Of a stretch of 64,000 nt of DNA, positions 43,228-53,432 are shown one piece after another. Location: contig CACYSG010000007.1 in NCBI GenBank assembly GCA_902776955.1, forward strand, positions 1-64,000, written 5' to 3'. Below the pieces are notes generated by a model. That model worked only from the letters and a program-made list of their open reading frames with translations, was not told where the DNA came from and did no database searches. The position numbers and the translations under genes were made by a program. Positions within the stretch are counted from its first letter, which is position 1. Each line of letters starts with the position of its first letter. This stretch comes from an uncultured Bacteroidales bacterium (GTDB taxonomy: Bacteria; Bacteroidota; Bacteroidia; Bacteroidales; Muribaculaceae).

Positions 43228-43707
43228 ATGACAAGATCTATCAAAACAATCCTGGTCCTGATGCTTGCGATGTTAGGCTGCAGTGTGGCAACAGCACAGA
43301 CGCAGATGACATTCTACGAGCCAAACGGTCACGCTATGGCCGTTTGGAGCCTGCAAGACGTGGGCAAAGTGACCTTTGAGGGAGGTGACATTGTCGTGAC
43401 TCATGCGACAGGCACCTATTCAAGCCCTCTGGCCGAGGTGATGTCGATCAAGTTCACCGACGATGAACAGGATCCTACCTCGGTTAAACAAATCCTTGAC
43501 GATGCGTCACAGCTGCGCATCGCCACCAGCGAGAGTGCAGTGCGTGTGATTGGCGCAAGCCGTGGCACGGTAGCCATCTGGTCGGTAAGCGGCCAGCAAC
43601 TGTACGACAACCGCGGCTGGCACGGTGAAGAGATCGATATCTCACATCTGGAGCGCGGCATCTACATTATCACTATCAACAATTCAACCTTTAAATTCAA
43701 GAAATGA
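43228..43707 (+). CDS. small secreted protein with sorting-type C-terminus
   Basis: The 159-aa product has a signal peptide (MTRSIKTILVLMLAMLGCSVATAQ) and a beta domain of about 60 residues (MTFYEPNGHAMAVWSLQDVGKVTF). The C-terminal 70 residues have the pattern of type IX-like sorting domains (VAIWSVSGQQLYDNRGWHGEEIDISHLERGIYIITI). Its stop overlaps the next start (ATGATGA), so the two are translationally coupled and probably function together at the cell surface. Confidence 0.7.
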   Translation: MTRSIKTILVLMLAMLGCSVATAQTQMTFYEPNGHAMAVWSLQDVGKVTFEGGDIVVTHATGTYSSPLAEVMSIKFTDDEQDPTSVKQILDDASQLRIATSESAVRVIGASRGTVAIWSVSGQQLYDNRGWHGEEIDISHLERGIYIITINNSTFKFKK

Positions 43708-45137
43708 TGAAAAGATTATTCTTCCTCATAGCAATGGTTGCCCTGAGCCTGTCGAGCTTTGCGCAATCCGCACCCAACCGACTGATCGTCACCATGAAGA
43801 ACGGTGACGTGACCGTGTATAAGATCGCCGATGTCGACAGCCTGTCGTTTGACCTGGTAGATGGCGACATCACCGCTACCGCCACTTTCAACGGATTTGA
43901 GTGGGACGGTGACAACGGTAATGTAAACATGAACATCGCCATGAGCGACGCTGCCGCTTCCTATCGCATGGTTATTCTTCCCGCCGACCAAGCCGCTGAT
44001 GCCGAGGCCGCTCTTGCCGCACAGCCCACGAGCACCGCACAGGGTGAAATCAACATGACCATCGACGCTCCCGTTGCCGGAGCCGAGTACGTTATCGTCA
44101 CTGTAGCCTATGACAAATACGGTATCGCAGGCGACGTCATGACGACCACGTTTGTAGTACCCGAGCACTCGCTCGACATGCCCGCACTGGCCATCGCCAT
44201 CCCCACCAGCTTCAACGACTGCTGGGTACAGCGCGTGATGTACGGTGACATCAAGGTTGCCGAGGTCTGCAAGGAGTATATCAAGGAGTTTGACGACACG
44301 CGCATCGTGGTTTATCCCTGTGACGAGGAAGGCTATGCCATCCTGACCAAGGGTGTTTCGGCCACCGATGGCGGCACCGTGGTATGGGACGAGGCCAGCA
44401 ACACCGTTGCCTACACCGCCGGCAACAGCACTCCGCTGACTATGGTTTATCTCGTGAACGGCGAGATCGTCATCAGCGCACCTGAGGCCGCCGAGGACGC
44501 TCTTGTCGAGGCCGACCTGCTGTATGACAGGCGCGGCAACGATGCGACGACCTACCAGATCGTCAAGATCGGCACCCAGTACTGGCTTGCCGAGAACCTG
44601 CGCGCCACCAAGTGGATTGACGGCACCCCCATCCCCATGTTCAAATCTACCCAGGCCGACGAGTGGAATGCCAACACCACCGGCGCTTACCATGTCTATG
44701 CCGACGACAACGAGTATATCGACATCTACGGCGTGCTCTACAACGGCTACTGCATCGCCAATGCCGAGATGCTCGCTCCCGAGGGCTGGGAGGTTGCCAG
44801 CATGGAGCAGTGGACCGCACTGCGCTCCTATGGTGGCCCCGTTGCCAACAACTTCAAGAGCGACACCGACTACTCTTGGAACCTGGGCAAGGAGGGTAAC
44901 AACGTGACCGGCTTCAACGTTTGGGCAGCTGGTTTGTACTCATCGGCCACTGGTGATGTCGACGACGGCGCCGATGCATGGTACTGGACCACCACCCCGT
45001 TTGAGGATCCCCTGAGCTCTTCGCCCGCCTTCCAGATGATCCGCTTCAACCAGACGAGCAAGAACATGGTTCGCTACACCACCTCGGGCCACGCTTACAC
45101 CTTCGGCCACAGCGTTCGCTGCATCCGCAAGAAATAA
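43704..45137 (+). CDS. secreted FISUMP-domain protein
   Basis: The 477-aa product has a signal peptide (MMKRLFFLIAMVALSLSSFA). A first beta unit follows whose opening (NRLIVTMKNGDVTVYKIADVDSLSF) parallels the one in the upstream gene. An Ig-like middle comes next, and residues about 280-477 are a FISUMP domain (YQIVKIGTQYWLAENLRATKWIDGTPIP ... APEGWEVASMEQWTALRSYGG ... SVRCIRK). The same domain type is the outer part of the TIR protein at 11611. Ligand unknown. Confidence 0.82.
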   Translation: MMKRLFFLIAMVALSLSSFAQSAPNRLIVTMKNGDVTVYKIADVDSLSFDLVDGDITATATFNGFEWDGDNGNVNMNIAMSDAAASYRMVILPADQAADAEAALAAQPTSTAQGEINMTIDAPVAGAEYVIVTVAYDKYGIAGDVMTTTFVVPEHSLDMPALAIAIPTSFNDCWVQRVMYGDIKVAEVCKEYIKEFDDTRIVVYPCDEEGYAILTKGVSATDGGTVVWDEASNTVAYTAGNSTPLTMVYLVNGEIVISAPEAAEDALVEADLLYDRRGNDATTYQIVKIGTQYWLAENLRATKWIDGTPIPMFKSTQADEWNANTTGAYHVYADDNEYIDIYGVLYNGYCIANAEMLAPEGWEVASMEQWTALRSYGGPVANNFKSDTDYSWNLGKEGNNVTGFNVWAAGLYSSATGDVDDGADAWYWTTTPFEDPLSSSPAFQMIRFNQTSKNMVRYTTSGHAYTFGHSVRCIRKK

Positions 45138-45158
45138 GTTTACATCCCACGTTCTATA

Positions 45159-45194
45159 ACACAGGCCGGGCCGTCTCATGGTCCGGCCTGTGTC
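45159..45194 (+). terminator. intrinsic terminator
   Basis: ACACAGGCCGG-CC / GG-CCGGCCTGTGT, an 11-bp GC-rich stem with minor interior irregularity, 22 nt after the FISUMP gene. The T tract is weak. Confidence 0.6.
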
Positions 45195-45260
45195 TTGCTT
45201 CGTTGCACCGCCCATCGCCAAATATTATTTATTTAATGTGCAAAAATCAAGATAATTGAT

Positions 45261-45268
45261 TACCTTTG
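45261..45268 (+). promoter_or_regulatory. -7 element (TACCTTTG) for the acyl-CoA synthetase
   Basis: TACCTTTG lies 22 nt before the start at 45291. Confidence 0.55.
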
Positions 45269-45290
45269 CACTCAAATACCTTTTTGAGTT

Positions 45291-46955
45291 ATGATGAAGG
45301 AAAACCTGATCAAGATTTATGAGCGCAGTTTCATCGACAACTGGGAACTGCCGGCATTAACCGACTATAATACTGGCGAGCGACTCACCTATGGCGACTT
45401 TGCCCGCAACATTGCCAAGCTGCACATGCTGTTCAATGAATGTGGCGTGAAACAGGGCGACCGCATCGCCCTGATCGGCAAAAACATCCCCAACTGGGTG
45501 ACCGTCTTTATGGGCACCATCACCTATGGCGCCGTCATTGTTCCCATCCTGCAGGAATTCAATCCCGCCGATGCCCAGCACATCATCAACCACAGCGAGG
45601 CGACGATGCTGTTCATCAGCAAGAGCATCTGGGAGAACCTGGAGTTTGACAAGATGCCGCGCGTGAGTGCCGTGTTCCAGCTCGAGGACATGAGCCTGAT
45701 AGCCGAGAATGAGGGCGAATCCAGGGCTAAGGACGCCAAGGACAGCCTCGAGGAAAAATTTGCCGCTGAGCACAGCCAGGGTTTCTACCGCAACGATATC
45801 CACTATGCCGATGTTCCTAACGATGCCCTGGTCGAGATCAACTACACCTCGGGCACGACGGGTTTCAGCAAGGGCGTGATGATTACCGCCAACAACCTGG
45901 CCGGTAACATCGTGTATGGCATCAACTCGGGTCTGCACTTCAAGGGGTCGCGTGACCTGGCCTTCCTGCCGCTGGCTCACGCATTCGGTTGCGCGTTCGA
46001 CATGCTGACGCCGCTGGCCGTCGGTGGTCACATCACCCTGCTGGGTCGCATCCCGTCGCCCAAGATTCTGGTCAAGGCGATGGCCGAGGTCAAGCCCAAT
46101 GTGGTGTTCACCGTGCCGCTGGTGCTGGAGAAAATCTACAGCAAGATGATTGTGCCGATGATCAGTAGGGGCGCCTTGCGCTGGGCACTGGCTGTGCCCT
46201 ACCTTGACAAGCGCATTTATGCTCAAATCCGCAATAAGCTGATTGAGGCCTTCGGCGGCGCCTTCGAGGAGGTGATTGTGGGTGGTGCTCCATTCAATGC
46301 CGAGGTCGAGGATTTCCTGTACAAGATCAAGTTCCCGTTCACGGTGGGCTACGGCATGACCGAGTGCGCCCCGCTGGTGAGCCACACGCCCTGGCGCGAA
46401 TTTGTGCCCCATAGCGCGGGCCGCATCCTGCCGGGCATCATGGAGTGCAAAATCCTGAGCGACGACCCCGAGAACATCCCGGGCGAAATCTGCGTGAAGG
46501 GCGAGAACGTCATGCAGGGCTACTTCCACAACACCGATGCGACCGAGAAGGTGCTTCACGAGGACGGATGGCTGCACACTGGCGACATGGGAACCCTGAA
46601 TGCCGACGGCACCTTGTTCATCAGGGGTCGATTGAAGACCATGCTCTTGAGCTCAAGCGGACAGAACATCTATCCCGAGGAGATCGAGGCCAAGCTGAAC
46701 AATATGCTCTACGTGAGCGAGAGTCTCGTGGTCATGCGCGAGGGCAAGCTCGTGGCGCTCGTCTATCCCGACTATGACGCCATGGACCAGCTGGGCGTGA
46801 CACGCGACAAGCTGCCTGACCTCATGGAGGAAATCCGTACCGAGCTGAACAAGCTCGTCGCCCCCTATGAGCGCATCGCCAAGATCCAGCTTATGGCCAC
46901 CGAATTTGACAAAACGCCCAAGCGGAGCATCAAACGCTACCTCTACAGCAACTGA
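45291..46955 (+). CDS. AMP-binding long-chain acyl-CoA synthetase
   Basis: The 554-aa enzyme activates a fatty acid with ATP and transfers it to CoA. The AMP-binding P-loop is YTSGTTGFSKGV (about residue 185). Other family motifs are GYGMTECAPLVSH, GWLHTGDMGTLNADGTLFIRGR and the C-terminal lysine region KTPKRSIKRYLY. The length is normal for Bacteroidota fatty-acid CoA ligases. It has its own promoter and terminator, so it is monocistronic. Confidence 0.9.
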   Translation: MMKENLIKIYERSFIDNWELPALTDYNTGERLTYGDFARNIAKLHMLFNECGVKQGDRIALIGKNIPNWVTVFMGTITYGAVIVPILQEFNPADAQHIINHSEATMLFISKSIWENLEFDKMPRVSAVFQLEDMSLIAENEGESRAKDAKDSLEEKFAAEHSQGFYRNDIHYADVPNDALVEINYTSGTTGFSKGVMITANNLAGNIVYGINSGLHFKGSRDLAFLPLAHAFGCAFDMLTPLAVGGHITLLGRIPSPKILVKAMAEVKPNVVFTVPLVLEKIYSKMIVPMISRGALRWALAVPYLDKRIYAQIRNKLIEAFGGAFEEVIVGGAPFNAEVEDFLYKIKFPFTVGYGMTECAPLVSHTPWREFVPHSAGRILPGIMECKILSDDPENIPGEICVKGENVMQGYFHNTDATEKVLHEDGWLHTGDMGTLNADGTLFIRGRLKTMLLSSSGQNIYPEEIEAKLNNMLYVSESLVVMREGKLVALVYPDYDAMDQLGVTRDKLPDLMEEIRTELNKLVAPYERIAKIQLMATEFDKTPKRSIKRYLYSN

Positions 46956-47012
46956 TTTCGGAGCCAAAAACAAGGGGTTTTACCAGACTGCGACCTGCGG
47001 TTAACAAAATTT

Positions 47013-47043
47013 AACGGATGTTCAAAATGGAGCATCCGTTTTT
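47013..47043 (+). terminator. intrinsic terminator
   Basis: AACGGATG-(TTC...GAG)-CATCCGTT followed by TTT, about 58 nt after the acyl-CoA synthetase stop. Confidence 0.75.
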
Positions 47044-47136
47044 ATATCTAGTTGATAATCAGATGTTAATGGGGTGAAAATTTGACCATTTTTCCATAGC
47101 TCGCAAAAAAATGAAATAAAAAAAAGTCGAAAAAGA

Positions 47137-47166
47137 TTTGCAGGTGAAAAAATTGATGTAATTTTG
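47137..47166 (+). promoter_or_regulatory. Bacteroidota promoter for the small lipoprotein
   Basis: TTTG at 47137 and TAATTTTG at 47159, spacing 18 nt, 56 nt before the start at 47223. Confidence 0.65.
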
Positions 47167-47222
47167 CAGCCGATTTTAACAACCGAATATTATTGTTTTA
47201 TTATTTAAAATTACAGAAGAAA

Positions 47223-47456
47223 ATGAAGAAGTTAGTTTTAGCTCTTGCTGTTATCGCTAGCGTTAGCATGATTTCGTGCACCAACACCAACACTGAGGCC
47301 GAGCAGGCAACTGAGAACACCGAGGCTGTTGTTGAGGAGACCGCAGCTCCCGTTGACACTCCCACCGTTGCTACCGAAGAGGCTGCTGCTCCCGCTGAGG
47401 AGGCTGCTGCTCCCGCTGAGGAGGCTGCTGCTCCCGCTGAAGAGCCCGCTAAGTAA
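47223..47456 (+). CDS. small Ala/Glu/Pro-repeat lipoprotein
   Basis: The 77-aa product starts MKKLVLALAVIASVSMISC, a lipoprotein signal with the lipobox Cys at position 19. The mature part is low complexity and acidic, ending in three full EEAAAPA repeats plus a partial fourth. Such short acidic lipoproteins are common and abundant in Bacteroidota, with no agreed function. The in-frame Met at 47193 would spoil the signal peptide. Confidence 0.75.
   Translation: MKKLVLALAVIASVSMISCTNTNTEAEQATENTEAVVEETAAPVDTPTVATEEAAAPAEEAAAPAEEAAAPAEEPAK
47376..47450 (+). repeat. 21-nt tandem repeat in the lipoprotein gene
   Basis: Three near-identical 21-nt units (GAGGAGGCTGCTGCTCCCGC plus T) and a partial fourth, coding EEAAAPA. 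The copy number is likely to vary between strains by slippage. Confidence 0.85.
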
Positions 47457-47572
47457 GCAAGGACTTTACAACAAGAGAAAGTTTGAAGCTGTTCCCGCCG
47501 TTAGGCTCGAGCAGCTTTGTTTTTTATAGATACTATAGTGTTTATAGTCACTATAGGAACTATAAAATCAAT

Positions 47573-47600
47573 AAAAAAGCCGCCTTCAGGGCGGCTTTTA
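47573..47600. terminator. bidirectional terminator
   Basis: AAAAAGCCGCC-TTCA-GGGCGGCTTTT with A and T tracts lies between the convergent lipoprotein and nagB genes. Confidence 0.85.
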
Positions 47601-47620
47601 TTGTTGATATCAATGCAAGG

Positions 47621-48430
47621 TTACAGGAGGGTATCGGGATCAAGGTTTTTGGCCTCGATGTCCTTGAAGTAACGGTAGGTGCTCACCTTGAGTTCATCGA
47701 CAGCCAGTTCGTCGGCGATGATGACGGCATGGGGATGCATCTGCAGGGCACTCAGGGTGCACATGTGCGACACACCGCCCTCCACGGCCTGCTGCAGGGC
47801 GCGTGCCTTGCCGTGGCCATTGACGATAATCATCACCTCGCGGGCATCCATGACCGTGCCGACACCCACGGTGAGGGCGGTCTTGGGCACCTTGTTGAGG
47901 TCGCCATCAAAGAAGCGGCTGTTGGCGATGATGGTATCCTGGGTGAGGGTCTTCTGACGCGTGCGTGACGTCAGGGACGAGCCCGGCTCGTTAAAAGCGA
48001 TGTGTCCGTCGGGACCCACGCCGCCCATGAACAGATCGATACCGCCTGCAGCCTTGATACGGGCCTCATAGTCGGCACACTCCTTCACCAGGTCGGGGGC
48101 ATTGCCGTTGAGGATGTTGACATTCTCGGGCTTGATGTCGATGTGGGAGAAGAAATTGTTCCACATGAACGAGTGGTAACTCTCGGGATGCTCCTCGGGC
48201 AGGTTGCAGTACTCGTCCATATTAAAGGTTATGACATTCTGGAAAGACACTTTACCGGCCTTGTTCATCTCGATAAGTTCGCGGTACATGCCCAGCGGAG
48301 AGCTTCCAGTAGGACATCCTAATTTAAACGGTTTGTCGGGAGTAGGATTGGCATCATTAATACGCTTGGCGACGAAGCGGGCCGCCCACTTTGATACATT
48401 CTCGTAATCAGGTTGGATGATCAGTCTCAT
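47621..48430 (-). CDS. nagB: glucosamine-6-phosphate deaminase
   Basis: The 269-aa enzyme converts glucosamine-6-phosphate to fructose-6-phosphate and ammonia, feeding amino sugars into glycolysis. Family features are [16 protein letters not shown] (phosphate binding), [22 protein letters not shown] (active-site Asp), [20 protein letters not shown] (active-site Asp and His) and [31 protein letters not shown]. Length and motifs match canonical NagB. It is a single gene, convergent with the lipoprotein and divergent from surE. Confidence 0.96.
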   Translation of the reverse strand: MRLIIQPDYENVSKWAARFVAKRINDANPTPDKPFKLGCPTGSSPLGMYRELIEMNKAGKVSFQNVITFNMDEYCNLPEEHPESYHSFMWNNFFSHIDIKPENVNILNGNAPDLVKECADYEARIKAAGGIDLFMGGVGPDGHIAFNEPGSSLTSRTRQKTLTQDTIIANSRFFDGDLNKVPKTALTVGVGTVMDAREVMIIVNGHGKARALQQAVEGGVSHMCTLSALQMHPHAVIIADELAVDELKVSTYRYFKDIEAKNLDPDTLL

Positions 48431-48507
48431 ACTTTTTGAATTTGATTATATTTATTTTTGACAAGGCAAAGTTACTCTTTTTCTGCGTAATCTCAATAAA
48501 AAAATAG

Positions 48508-48515
48508 TAACTTTG
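48508..48515 (+). promoter_or_regulatory. -7 element (TAACTTTG) for surE
   Basis: TAACTTTG lies 17 nt before the surE start. Confidence 0.5.
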
Positions 48516-48532
48516 CGGCCAAATTCAATCCC

Positions 48533-49330
48533 ATGGCCAAAATGGACAAGAAACGACCCCTGATTCTCATCAGCAACGATGATGGATACGACTACAACGG
48601 CATCCAGACCCTCATCAAGGTGGCACGCACCATTGGTGACGTGTTTGTCGTGGCTCCTGCCGTGCACCAGAGCGGGAAATCGAGCGCGATCACCTTTGTG
48701 AACCCGGTGCGTACCTTCCTCGTGAAACAGGAGCCGGGATTGACGGTGTACCTGGCTACCGGCACGCCTGCCGACTGCGTGAAACTTGCGCTTAGCCAGT
48801 TGATGGCCGACAACATGCCCGACATCGTGCTAGCCGGTATCAATCACGGTTACAACAACGGCCTGAACACGCTGTACAGCGGCACGATGGCCTGCGTGTT
48901 TGAGGGAATCCTGCATGGCGTGCCCAGCGTGGCGTTCTCCTATGGCCAATATGGCAGCGACGTTGACACCAGCGTGTGCGAGCCCATCGTGAAACACGTC
49001 ACCGAGCGCGTGCTCAAGGGCGGACTGCCCAAGGACGTGTGCCTGAATGTGAACATCCCCAAGGTCGAGGGCGGCGCCTTCAACGGCATGAAGGTGACCG
49101 TTGGCGACATGGGACGATGGGTCAACGAGTGGGAACACCGCGTGGACCCCACGGGCCGCGACTACTACTGGCTGACGGGCGAGTTTGAGATGGCCGACAA
49201 GGGCGAGGGACTGACCGACTATTATTGGCTGGAACGCGGCTATGTCACCGTGACACCCACCCATGTGGACCAGACCGACCATGCGTCGATGTCCCAAATC
49301 GCCGATTTACTGCTTGACAACACATTATAA
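48533..49330 (+). CDS. surE: 5'/3'-nucleotidase SurE
   Basis: The 265-aa metal-dependent phosphatase removes phosphate from nucleoside monophosphates. The metal site DD is in [17 protein letters not shown], the phosphate-binding Ser/Asn region in [14 protein letters not shown], and the family marker in [27 protein letters not shown]. The length is normal. A start three codons later (MDKKRP) is possible. It is followed by gltX after 25 nt, probably one transcript. Confidence 0.95.
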   Translation: MAKMDKKRPLILISNDDGYDYNGIQTLIKVARTIGDVFVVAPAVHQSGKSSAITFVNPVRTFLVKQEPGLTVYLATGTPADCVKLALSQLMADNMPDIVLAGINHGYNNGLNTLYSGTMACVFEGILHGVPSVAFSYGQYGSDVDTSVCEPIVKHVTERVLKGGLPKDVCLNVNIPKVEGGAFNGMKVTVGDMGRWVNEWEHRVDPTGRDYYWLTGEFEMADKGEGLTDYYWLERGYVTVTPTHVDQTDHASMSQIADLLLDNTL

Positions 49331-49355
49331 TAATATATATAAAAGAGAAAAAACA

Positions 49356-50894
49356 ATGGAAAGACGAGTAAGAGTGCGTTTCGCGCCTTCACCCACGGGT
49401 CCGCTTCACATCGGCGGCGTACGCACAGCACTGTATAACTACCTGTATGCCCGCCAGCATGGCGGCGACATGATCCTGCGTATCGAGGACACCGACAGCA
49501 CCCGCTTTGTGCCGGGCGCCGAGGAATACATCAACGAGGCCCTGCAGTGGCTGGGCATCGGCATTGACGAGGGTGTGCGCGAGGGTGGCAACTACGGCCC
49601 TTACAAGCAGAGCGAGCGCCGTGACCTGTACCGCAAGTACACCCAGCAACTGATTGATGCAGGCAAAGCTTACTACGCCTTTGACACACCCGAGGAACTC
49701 GAGGCCAAGCGTCAGGAAATCAAGAATTTCCAATATGACGCTCGCACGCGCGGTATGATGCGCAACTCGCTCTCGCTGCCGGCCGACGAGGTCAAGGCCC
49801 TCATGGACAAGGGCGAGAAATGGGTGGTGCGCTTCCGCATCGAGCCCGACCAGGACGTGGTCGTTCACGACCTGCTGCGCGGCGACGTGACCATCAACTC
49901 GTCGATTCTCGACGACAAGGTGCTCTACAAGAGTGCCGACGACCTGCCCACCTATCACCTGGCCAACATCGTGGACGACCACCTGATGGAGGTGTCCCAC
50001 GTCATCCGCGGCGAGGAGTGGCTGCCCAGTGCGCCGCTTCACGTGCTGCTGTACCAGGCCTTCGGTTGGGAGGACACGATGCCTGCTTTTATCCACCTGC
50101 CGCTGCTGCTCAAGCCCGACGGCAAGGGCAAGCTGAGCAAGCGTGACGGCGACCGCCTGGGCTTCCCCGTGTTCCCCCTGGATTGGAACGACCCCAAGAG
50201 CGGCGAACGTTCCAGCGGTTACCGCGAGGCGGGTTACCTGCCTCAAGCCGTGGTTAACTTCCTGGCCCTGCTGGGCTGGAATCCCGGCGACGACCGCGAG
50301 ATTTTCTCGATGGACGAGCTCATCAAGGAGTTCTCCATTGACCACTGCTCCCGCAAGGGCGCCAAATTTGACTTCGAGAAGGGCAAGTGGTTCAACCACG
50401 AGTACCTGATGAATATGGACGACCGTGAGTTGGCTCAGCTGTTCAAGCCCGTACTGGAGCAGAACGGCGTGAACGTTGCCGACTTCAGTGACGAGTTCAT
50501 CACCCGCGCCGTGGCTATGGTCAAGAGCCGCATCAACTTTGTGTGCGACCTCTGGGACCAGGCCGGATTCTTCTTTGTCCGTCCCACGACCTACAGCGAG
50601 AAGGACATCCGCAAGCGCTGGAAACCCGAGACGCCCGAGCTGATGCGCCAACTGGCCGCCATGCTCGAGACCACCGACATGAAGAGCGAGGTGTGTGAAG
50701 CCGCAATCATGGACTGGATTGAGAAGAACGGCTTGCACAAGGGCAACGTGATGAACGCCTTCCGCCTGACGGTGGTCGGCGAGTGCCGCGGCCCGCACAT
50801 GTTTGACATCACCGAACTGCTGGGCCGTGAGGAAACCCTCGCGCGCCTGAATGCAGGCATTGAAAACATCCACGTTCCCGAGCAGGATGCATAA
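49356..50894 (+). CDS. gltX: glutamyl-tRNA synthetase
   Basis: The 512-aa enzyme charges tRNA-Glu. The ATP-binding HIGH motif is in [20 protein letters not shown] near the N-terminus, and the KMSKS-type loop is [14 protein letters not shown] (about residue 260). The phrase [12 protein letters not shown] after it is typical of the Bacteroidota form. The start at MERRVRVRF is chosen because the class I motif must begin within ten residues. The track of the frame upstream lies inside surE. Confidence 0.96.
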   Translation: MERRVRVRFAPSPTGPLHIGGVRTALYNYLYARQHGGDMILRIEDTDSTRFVPGAEEYINEALQWLGIGIDEGVREGGNYGPYKQSERRDLYRKYTQQLIDAGKAYYAFDTPEELEAKRQEIKNFQYDARTRGMMRNSLSLPADEVKALMDKGEKWVVRFRIEPDQDVVVHDLLRGDVTINSSILDDKVLYKSADDLPTYHLANIVDDHLMEVSHVIRGEEWLPSAPLHVLLYQAFGWEDTMPAFIHLPLLLKPDGKGKLSKRDGDRLGFPVFPLDWNDPKSGERSSGYREAGYLPQAVVNFLALLGWNPGDDREIFSMDELIKEFSIDHCSRKGAKFDFEKGKWFNHEYLMNMDDRELAQLFKPVLEQNGVNVADFSDEFITRAVAMVKSRINFVCDLWDQAGFFFVRPTTYSEKDIRKRWKPETPELMRQLAAMLETTDMKSEVCEAAIMDWIEKNGLHKGNVMNAFRLTVVGECRGPHMFDITELLGREETLARLNAGIENIHVPEQDA

Positions 50895-51978
50895 GTGGCT
50901 CTGTGCCATATTATTAATACTGCTACCGACAGCCATCTCCACTTCGGCCCAAGAGCTGGAGTGGAGCGTTGACGCGAGGGTGATGTTCGAGAACCGCGAG
51001 GGCGGCAAAGACGAAATCACACCCGACCAGACCATCCTGTTCACCCGTTTGGCACCCGAGTTGGGCGTCTCCCTGCTCGACGGAGAGCACCAGCTCAAGG
51101 GTGGTGTCGTGTGGTACCAACCGATGATTGACGACCTGAGCGGCTACAAGGTGTTGCCCACGCTCTATTACCGCTACAACCGCCCTGACGGGTGGCATGT
51201 GACCGCTGGCCTGATGCCACGGTCGCTGCTGGTGGAACGCATGCCGCGCTACCTGTGGAGCGACTCGCTGGGCTATTGCCAGCCCAACCTGAAAGGTATC
51301 CTGGCGCAGGTCATCAAGCCCGCAGGTTATGCCGAGGTCGCGGTGGACTGGCGACAGATGCAAACCGACGTTGACCGCGAAGCGTTCACCGTGTTCATGA
51401 ATGCCGACTGGCGTGTAGCCGGCCCGTTGAGGCTGGGTGGACACGTGCAATACAGCCACCTGGCGATGTCGCGCAATCATGCCCCTGACGAGCACGTTAA
51501 CCACGACCTGATCATCAACCCGATGGTGTCGGTTGACCTGTCGCATCGCACAGTTCTCGACTCATTGCGGCTGTCGGCCGGAGCGATTGTCGCCATGGAC
51601 AACAACCGAGGCGAGAAAAAGGGAATCAACCACGGCGGCTTCATCGCCACGGCAACAGCCCGATGGCGCTGGATACAAGTCGACGAAACCTTCTACAGCG
51701 GCGGTGACCTGCTGCCGCTGTATACCCAATACGGCAGTCGCCTGAACCTGGGAGACCCCTACTACCGCAGCAAGGTGTACAGCCGCACGGATGTCACCTT
51801 CCATATCGTTAGCAACCGATTTGTCGACCTGAACGGCTCGCTCATATTCCATGCCACCGACGCCATGACCGGATTCTGGCAGCAGCTGTCTTGCCGGTTC
51901 TACCTCGACAACCGCCTGTGGAAACGCCGCAACGACAAGTCCTATCTGCACAGCGGCCGTCTGCACCAACTATACTAA
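50887..51978 (+). CDS. predicted outer-membrane beta-barrel protein
   Basis: From [22 protein letters not shown] (signal peptide) the 363-aa product is made of alternating amphipathic strands, with many aromatic and polar pairs ([57 protein letters not shown]). It ends with strands but no terminal Phe. It fits an uncharacterised Bacteroidota porin-like family. The start overlaps the gltX stop by 8 nt, so they are co-translated. Transported substrate unknown. Confidence 0.7.
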   Translation: MHKWLCAILLILLPTAISTSAQELEWSVDARVMFENREGGKDEITPDQTILFTRLAPELGVSLLDGEHQLKGGVVWYQPMIDDLSGYKVLPTLYYRYNRPDGWHVTAGLMPRSLLVERMPRYLWSDSLGYCQPNLKGILAQVIKPAGYAEVAVDWRQMQTDVDREAFTVFMNADWRVAGPLRLGGHVQYSHLAMSRNHAPDEHVNHDLIINPMVSVDLSHRTVLDSLRLSAGAIVAMDNNRGEKKGINHGGFIATATARWRWIQVDETFYSGGDLLPLYTQYGSRLNLGDPYYRSKVYSRTDVTFHIVSNRFVDLNGSLIFHATDAMTGFWQQLSCRFYLDNRLWKRRNDKSYLHSGRLHQLY

Positions 51979-52004
51979 AAACCTAAACTCAATACTATTT
52001 AATC

Positions 52005-53249
52005 ATGGATCCGATTTATAATCTGGGTGTCGCCACCTATCGCAATATAGTAAGGCTAGGAGCAGCCTTTCGCAAGCCTAAAGCCAAGCTGATGCTGCGC
52101 GGACAACGCCGTTGTTTCCGCACGTTGCAGCGCAAGCTCGACCCCTCGGGCGGCTACATCTGGATCCACGCCTCGTCATTGGGCGAGTTTGAGCAGGGAC
52201 GCCCGTTGATTGAGATGATCAAGCGCGAACAGCCCGATGCCCGCATCCTGCTGACGTTTTTCTCGCCCTCGGGCTATGAGGTGCGCAAGAACTTCAGCAA
52301 GGTTGACACCGTGGTTTATCTGCCGTTTGACCTGCCCGGCAACGTGAAGCAGTTTTTGGACCTGGTGCAGCCGTCGATGGCGATTTTTGTCAAGTATGAG
52401 TTTTGGGGTAACTACCTGAATGCCTTGAAACGGCGTGGTGTACCCACCTACATCATCTCGTCAATTTTCCGCCCGAAACAGATATTCTTCAGGCCCTGGG
52501 GTGGCATTTTCCGCAAGATGCTGAAGTGTTTTGACACCATCTTTGTCCAGAACGAGGAATCCCGTGAACTGCTCGCCGGCATCGGCTTCAAGGATAACGT
52601 CATCATTGCCGGCGACACACGATTTGACCGCGTGGCCGACGTGAAAGCCGCCGCCAGGGAATTCCCGCTAGTGGCCAAATTTGTCGAGAAGGCGCCTTTC
52701 ACGCTGGTGATGGGAAGTTCATGGCCTCCCGACGAGGACATCGTGATCCCCTACTTCAATGCCCACCGCGAGATGAAACTCATCATCGCTCCGCACGAGT
52801 TTGACCGTCACCGCTTGCACACGCTCATGTCCAAACTGTCGCGTCCGGCTCGATTCTACAGTGAGGCTACGCAGCAGAACATCGAGAGCGCCGACTGCCT
52901 GATTATCGACAGCTTCGGCCTGTTGTCATCGCTGTACCGATACGGCCAGGCGGCCTACATCGGCGGCGGGTTCGGTGCCGGTATCCACAATATCAACGAG
53001 GCAGCCGTTTATAACATTCCCGTCATCTTTGGTCCCAAGTACCAGAAGTTCCAGGAGGCATTCGACCTTATCGCTCTCGACGGTGCGATGAGCATCCACG
53101 ACAGCGACACCTTCTCGGCTGCGATGGACCCGCTGCTGGAAAACGAGCCGTTGCGCTTGAAGTGCGGCAAGGCCGCCGGCGGCTACATCCAGTCCCACCT
53201 GGGCGGCACCAAACTAATCTACGACCACATCTTTAATAACAAACATTAA
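52005..53249 (+). CDS. waaA: 3-deoxy-D-manno-octulosonic acid transferase
   Basis: The 414-aa GT30 enzyme adds Kdo to lipid A precursor at the inner membrane face. The N-terminal part carries the family phrases IWIHASSLGEFEQGRPLIE (catalytic Glu) and LLTFFSPSGYEVRKNF. The C-terminal nucleotide-binding half has VMGSSWPPDEDIVIPYF, IIAPHEFDRHRLH and GQAAYIGGGFGAGIHNINEAAVYNIPVIFGPKYQKFQEA. An N-terminal anchor is short, as usual in this phylum. It starts 26 nt after the barrel gene. Confidence 0.94.
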   Translation: MDPIYNLGVATYRNIVRLGAAFRKPKAKLMLRGQRRCFRTLQRKLDPSGGYIWIHASSLGEFEQGRPLIEMIKREQPDARILLTFFSPSGYEVRKNFSKVDTVVYLPFDLPGNVKQFLDLVQPSMAIFVKYEFWGNYLNALKRRGVPTYIISSIFRPKQIFFRPWGGIFRKMLKCFDTIFVQNEESRELLAGIGFKDNVIIAGDTRFDRVADVKAAAREFPLVAKFVEKAPFTLVMGSSWPPDEDIVIPYFNAHREMKLIIAPHEFDRHRLHTLMSKLSRPARFYSEATQQNIESADCLIIDSFGLLSSLYRYGQAAYIGGGFGAGIHNINEAAVYNIPVIFGPKYQKFQEAFDLIALDGAMSIHDSDTFSAAMDPLLENEPLRLKCGKAAGGYIQSHLGGTKLIYDHIFNNKH

Positions 53250-53312
53250 AGAATACCCCCCTAGCGGGCTGTGTCATAATTGCCATTCGGTAATATAACC
53301 GTGCTATCGCAC

Positions 53313-53378
53313 GGGAAATTAAACAAATTTTTAAATTAAAATTATAGATTATTTTATCATTAATTTGCTTAATTTCCC
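53313..53378. terminator. bidirectional terminator, long inverted repeat
   Basis: GGGAAATTAAACAAATT and AATTTGCTTAATTTCCC form 17-nt arms with one mismatch, between the convergent waaA and araC-type genes. A smaller hairpin CCGTGC-TATC-GCACGG lies just before it (53299-53314). Confidence 0.6.
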
Positions 53379-53432
53379 GCCCATAGGGCGGTTTTAATTA
53401 TAGCAGTTGTATTATTAGGATGAATGCAGGCG

